This document shows positions 33,691 to 35,650 of a DNA stretch of 35,650 bases, in pieces. The notes beneath the pieces were generated by a model. It had not been told where the DNA came from. It searched no databases and saw only the letters and a list, made by a program, of their open reading frames with translations. The DNA comes from Actinomadura sp. KC345. Lineage in GTDB: Bacteria > Actinomycetota > Actinomycetes > Streptosporangiales > Streptosporangiaceae. The stretch is taken from positions 1 to 35,650 of the forward strand of contig NZ_SMKH01000049.1 in assembly GCF_004348515.1 (NCBI RefSeq), written 5' to 3'. The number at the start of each line of letters is the position of its first letter. Within the stretch, counting starts at the first letter, position 1. A program made the translations under genes and the position numbers.

Positions 33691-34716
33691 ATGACCTATG
33701 TGGCGGACAGTGACCGGTACGAGCGGATCCCCTATCGGCGGTGCGGGCGCAGCGGGCTGCTGCTCCCGGCGATCTCGCTCGGCCTCTGGCACAACTTCGG
33801 CGACGACCGTCCCCTGGACGTGCAGCGGGCCATCCTGCGGCGCGCGTTCGACCTCGGCGTCACGCACTTCGATCTGGCGAACAACTACGGGCCGCCGTAC
33901 GGCTCCGCGGAGACCAACTTCGGCCGGATCATGCGGGAGGACCTCGCGCCGTACCGGGATGAAATGATCATCTCGACGAAGGCCGGCTACGACATGTGGC
34001 CGGGCCCGTACGGCGACCGGGGGTCGCGCAAGTACCTGCTGGCCAGCCTCGACCAGTCGCTGAGCCGAATGGGCCTGGACTACGTCGACATCTTCTACAG
34101 CCACCGCTTCGACCCCGAGACGCCGCTGGAGGAGACGATGGGGGCGCTGGACCGCGCCGTCCGGTCCGGGAAGGCCCTGTACGCGGGGATCTCCTCCTAC
34201 TCCCCCGAGCGCACCGCGGAGGCCGCGGCGATCCTGCGGGAGATGGGGACGCCGCTGCTGATCCACCAGCCGTCCTACTCGATGCTCAACCGGTGGATCG
34301 AGGGCGGCCTCCTCGACACGCTCGGGCGGGAGGGCGCCGGCTGCATCGCGTTCTCGCCGCTGGCGCAGGGCATGCTGACCGACAAGTACCTCGGCGGCGT
34401 CCCGGAGGGCTCCCGGGCCGGCAAGGGCACCTCCTTCTCGGCGAGCCTGCTCACCGAGGAGAACGTCCGGCACGTCCGGGCGCTGAACGAGATCGCCAAG
34501 GGGCGCGGGCAGTCGCTGGCCCAGCTCGCTCTGGCGTGGTCGCTGCGGGACGACCGGGTCACCTCCGCGCTGATCGGCGCGAGCAGCGTCGCGCAGCTGG
34601 AGGAGAACCTCGCCGCCCTGGACCGGCTGGACTTCACTGCGGACGAGCTCGCCGCGATCGACCGGGACGCCGTCGAGGCGGGGATCAACATCTGGGCGGC
34701 CTCCAGCGCGGGCTGA
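33691..34716 (+). CDS. Aldo/keto reductase, L-glyceraldehyde-3-phosphate reductase (YghZ) type
   Basis: 341 residues. The catalytic tetrad is complete: D61, Y66 (FDLANNYG), K97 (ISTKAGYDMW) and H138 (FYSHRFDP). The NADPH-binding C-terminal segment IGASSVAQLEENLAAL is typical. The NNYGPPYGSAE block marks the YghZ/Kv-beta branch, which reduces L-glyceraldehyde-3-phosphate and methylglyoxal; it may detoxify aldehydes in the cytosol. The open frame extends thousands of bases upstream through unrelated genes, a composition artefact, so the ATG at 33691 is chosen because it begins the family homology. AATACT (33678-33683) ends seven bases before it and could be a -10 for a leaderless transcript. 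The 159-base gap to the divergent repeat-protein gene holds nothing else recognisable. Confidence 0.93.
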   Translation: MTYVADSDRYERIPYRRCGRSGLLLPAISLGLWHNFGDDRPLDVQRAILRRAFDLGVTHFDLANNYGPPYGSAETNFGRIMREDLAPYRDEMIISTKAGYDMWPGPYGDRGSRKYLLASLDQSLSRMGLDYVDIFYSHRFDPETPLEETMGALDRAVRSGKALYAGISSYSPERTAEAAAILREMGTPLLIHQPSYSMLNRWIEGGLLDTLGREGAGCIAFSPLAQGMLTDKYLGGVPEGSRAGKGTSFSASLLTEENVRHVRALNEIAKGRGQSLAQLALAWSLRDDRVTSALIGASSVAQLEENLAALDRLDFTADELAAIDRDAVEAGINIWAASSAG

Positions 34717-34762
34717 CCGCGGGCGTGTGCATCGACCGGACGGGACGGGGCACGGGCAGCGC

Positions 34763-35215
34763 ATGGAAGAGATGATGCTGCGCAGCGTCGCGTTCGACGA
34801 TCACACGCTCATGCCGTCGGAGTACTCGCACGACAGCGGGGACCTCTCGCCGCCGCTGGAGTGGTCGCAGGCCCCCGAAGAGGTGGTGGAGCTCGCGCTG
34901 GCCTGCGAGGACCCGGACGCTCCGGCGGGCACCTTCACGCACTGGCTGCTCGCCGGCATCGACCCCGCCGAGACGGGGATGGAGACCGGCGAGCAGCCGA
35001 CCGGCGCGGTGGCCGGGCGCAACGACTTCGGCACCGAGGGGTACGGCGGCCCGAAGCCCCCGGCGGGCGACGACCCGCACCGGTACTTCTTCCGGCTCTA
35101 CGGACTGTCGGAGCCGTCCGGGCTGGGTCCCGGCTTCACGGCCGAGGACCTGCGGGACGCGCTCACGGACAAGATCGTGGCGTCCGGGACGCTCGTCGGG
35201 ACGTTCGCGAGGTGA
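34763..35215 (+). CDS. YbhB/YbcL-type phosphatidylethanolamine-binding (PEBP) family protein
   Basis: 150 residues from the ATG at 34763. PEBP hallmarks: SPPLEWSQAP, the ligand-site motif DPDAPAGTFTHWLL, and the GRNDFGTEGYGGPKPP...HRYFFRLYGL block. Bacterial PEBP proteins bind phosphorylated or lipid headgroups; the function in actinomycetes is unknown. No signal peptide, so probably cytoplasmic. Starts at 34772 and 34775 are alternatives: GGAAGAG overlaps the first codons and would serve the ATG at 34775 best. It follows the aldo/keto reductase gene on the same strand by 46 bases and precedes the small membrane protein gene by four bases, suggesting a three-gene transcript. Confidence 0.9.
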   Translation: MEEMMLRSVAFDDHTLMPSEYSHDSGDLSPPLEWSQAPEEVVELALACEDPDAPAGTFTHWLLAGIDPAETGMETGEQPTGAVAGRNDFGTEGYGGPKPPAGDDPHRYFFRLYGLSEPSGLGPGFTAEDLRDALTDKIVASGTLVGTFAR

Positions 35216-35219
35216 CCCC

Positions 35220-35576
35220 ATGACCTCATCCGACCGGGACGGGCGCGACCGGGACGGGCGCGACCAGGACGGGCCGGGCGGGACCGCGCCCGAGTGGAGC
35301 GATCCCGAGTGGCGCGGCCCCGGCTCGCGCGGCCGCTACCGGGACCGGCAGCCGAGCGGGCGCGAGCCGCTGACCGCACGCAGCCCGCTTCGGCTGCGGG
35401 CGGTCCTGTCGGCGACCGCCCTGATCGGGACGGCGGCGGCCGCGGTGCTGTTCGCCCTGACCGCGCAGCGCGAGGGCGACGGCGCCCTGTGGGGGGTCGC
35501 GGCGGTGTGCGCGGCCGTCGCCGTCATCGCCGCGATCGACCTGGTCGTCATCGCCCGGCGCCGCACCCGGGGGTAG
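35220..35576 (+). CDS. Small two-TM protein, DUF6343-like
   Basis: 118 residues. A charged N-terminal 50 residues (Asp/Arg/Gly-rich, with three copies of a five-residue repeat) is followed by REPLTARSPLRLRAVLS and two hydrophobic helices (about 59-79 and 87-109), ending in RRRTRG. The TARS-LRLR segment followed by a helix pair resembles the actinobacterial DUF6343 family, whose function is unknown; this assignment is from memory of the motif. GAGGTG lies just before the ATG, within the end of the PEBP gene. Basic residues at both helix ends suggest the termini face the cytoplasm. Confidence 0.75.
   Translation: MTSSDRDGRDRDGRDQDGPGGTAPEWSDPEWRGPGSRGRYRDRQPSGREPLTARSPLRLRAVLSATALIGTAAAAVLFALTAQREGDGALWGVAAVCAAVAVIAAIDLVVIARRRTRG
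35231..35275 (+). repeat. Three tandem 15-bp repeats in the start of the small membrane protein gene
   Basis: CGACCGGGACGGGCG occurs exactly at 35231-35245 and 35246-35260, with a two-mismatch copy at 35261-35275. Each encodes Asp-Arg/Gln-Asp-Gly-Arg/Pro in frame, so copy number changes keep the reading frame. Confidence 0.85.
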
Positions 35577-35587
35577 TCGCGGACCCC

Positions 35588-35650
35588 TCAGTAGCGGGTC
35601 AGCCGTGCGCGGGCCGCCTCCACGGCGGGCGGGACGGGTCGGCGTGCGCG
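35588..35650 (-). CDS. C-terminal tail of a minus-strand gene cut by the window edge
   Basis: The minus strand is open from the window edge to a TGA at 35588-35590. The 20 residues end in AVEAARARLTRY, a plausible helical C-terminus. It would converge with the small membrane protein gene 11 bases away. Too short to identify; called from layout and codon style only. Confidence 0.4.
   Translation of the reverse strand, partial: RARRPVPPAVEAARARLTRY

Noticed and set aside
29176..34716. Plus-strand open frame of about 1,846 codons
   Set aside because: Most of it is Arg/Pro/Gly-rich antisense of the repeat-protein gene and an out-of-frame reading of the ligase gene; only the last 342 codons (33691-34716) show family homology.

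Overview
The window is very GC-rich (well over 70 percent by eye), has strong third-position G/C bias, uses GTG and TTG starts, and is packed on both strands. The gene families point to an actinomycete, most likely an Actinomadura or other Thermomonosporaceae/Streptosporangiales relative. This is inferred from protein style and synteny; no rRNA is present. I saw no tRNA, rRNA, insertion sequence, prophage or CRISPR. No gene-free stretch exceeds about 260 bases.

Layout. 1-4.5 kb (minus): a sensor histidine kinase, a CDP-alcohol phosphatidyltransferase (probably an actinobacterial cardiolipin synthase) and a nucleotidyltransferase fused to a degenerate phosphomannomutase half. 4.5-7.6 kb (plus): a two-TM protein with a scramblase/LURP-like tail, then a TPP riboswitch and thiC with a strong terminator. 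7.7-11.4 kb: a TetR regulator, a metallophosphoesterase, and a divergent ArsR-family regulator / exported alpha/beta hydrolase pair sharing an unusual three-site operator. 11.4-13.8 kb: an NmrA-like reductase and a DUF1772 protein divergent from an AraC regulator.

13.8-20.4 kb is the most interesting segment. It holds a PfkB kinase and a secreted protein on the minus strand, facing a GntR/HutC (UTRA) regulator, UlaA-type PTS IIC, IIB, IIA and a SIS-domain protein on the plus strand. A DasR-like dre operator sits in the divergent promoter region. Together they look like a complete saccharide-utilisation locus (outside: secreted polysaccharide-active or sugar-binding protein; membrane: PTS; inside: isomerase/etherase and kinase) whose substrate I cannot assign.

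20.4-24.8 kb: a small EF-hand protein, pgi, tesB-type thioesterase and an MFS exporter. 24.8-30.3 kb: succinate-semialdehyde-type dehydrogenase, PaaZ and a FadD-like acyl-CoA ligase; the last two diverge around a long perfect palindrome lying on a probable leaderless promoter. 30.3-35.65 kb: a 1,081-residue helical-repeat protein, an aldo/keto reductase, a PEBP-family protein, a small membrane protein, and the tail of a further minus-strand gene cut by the window edge.
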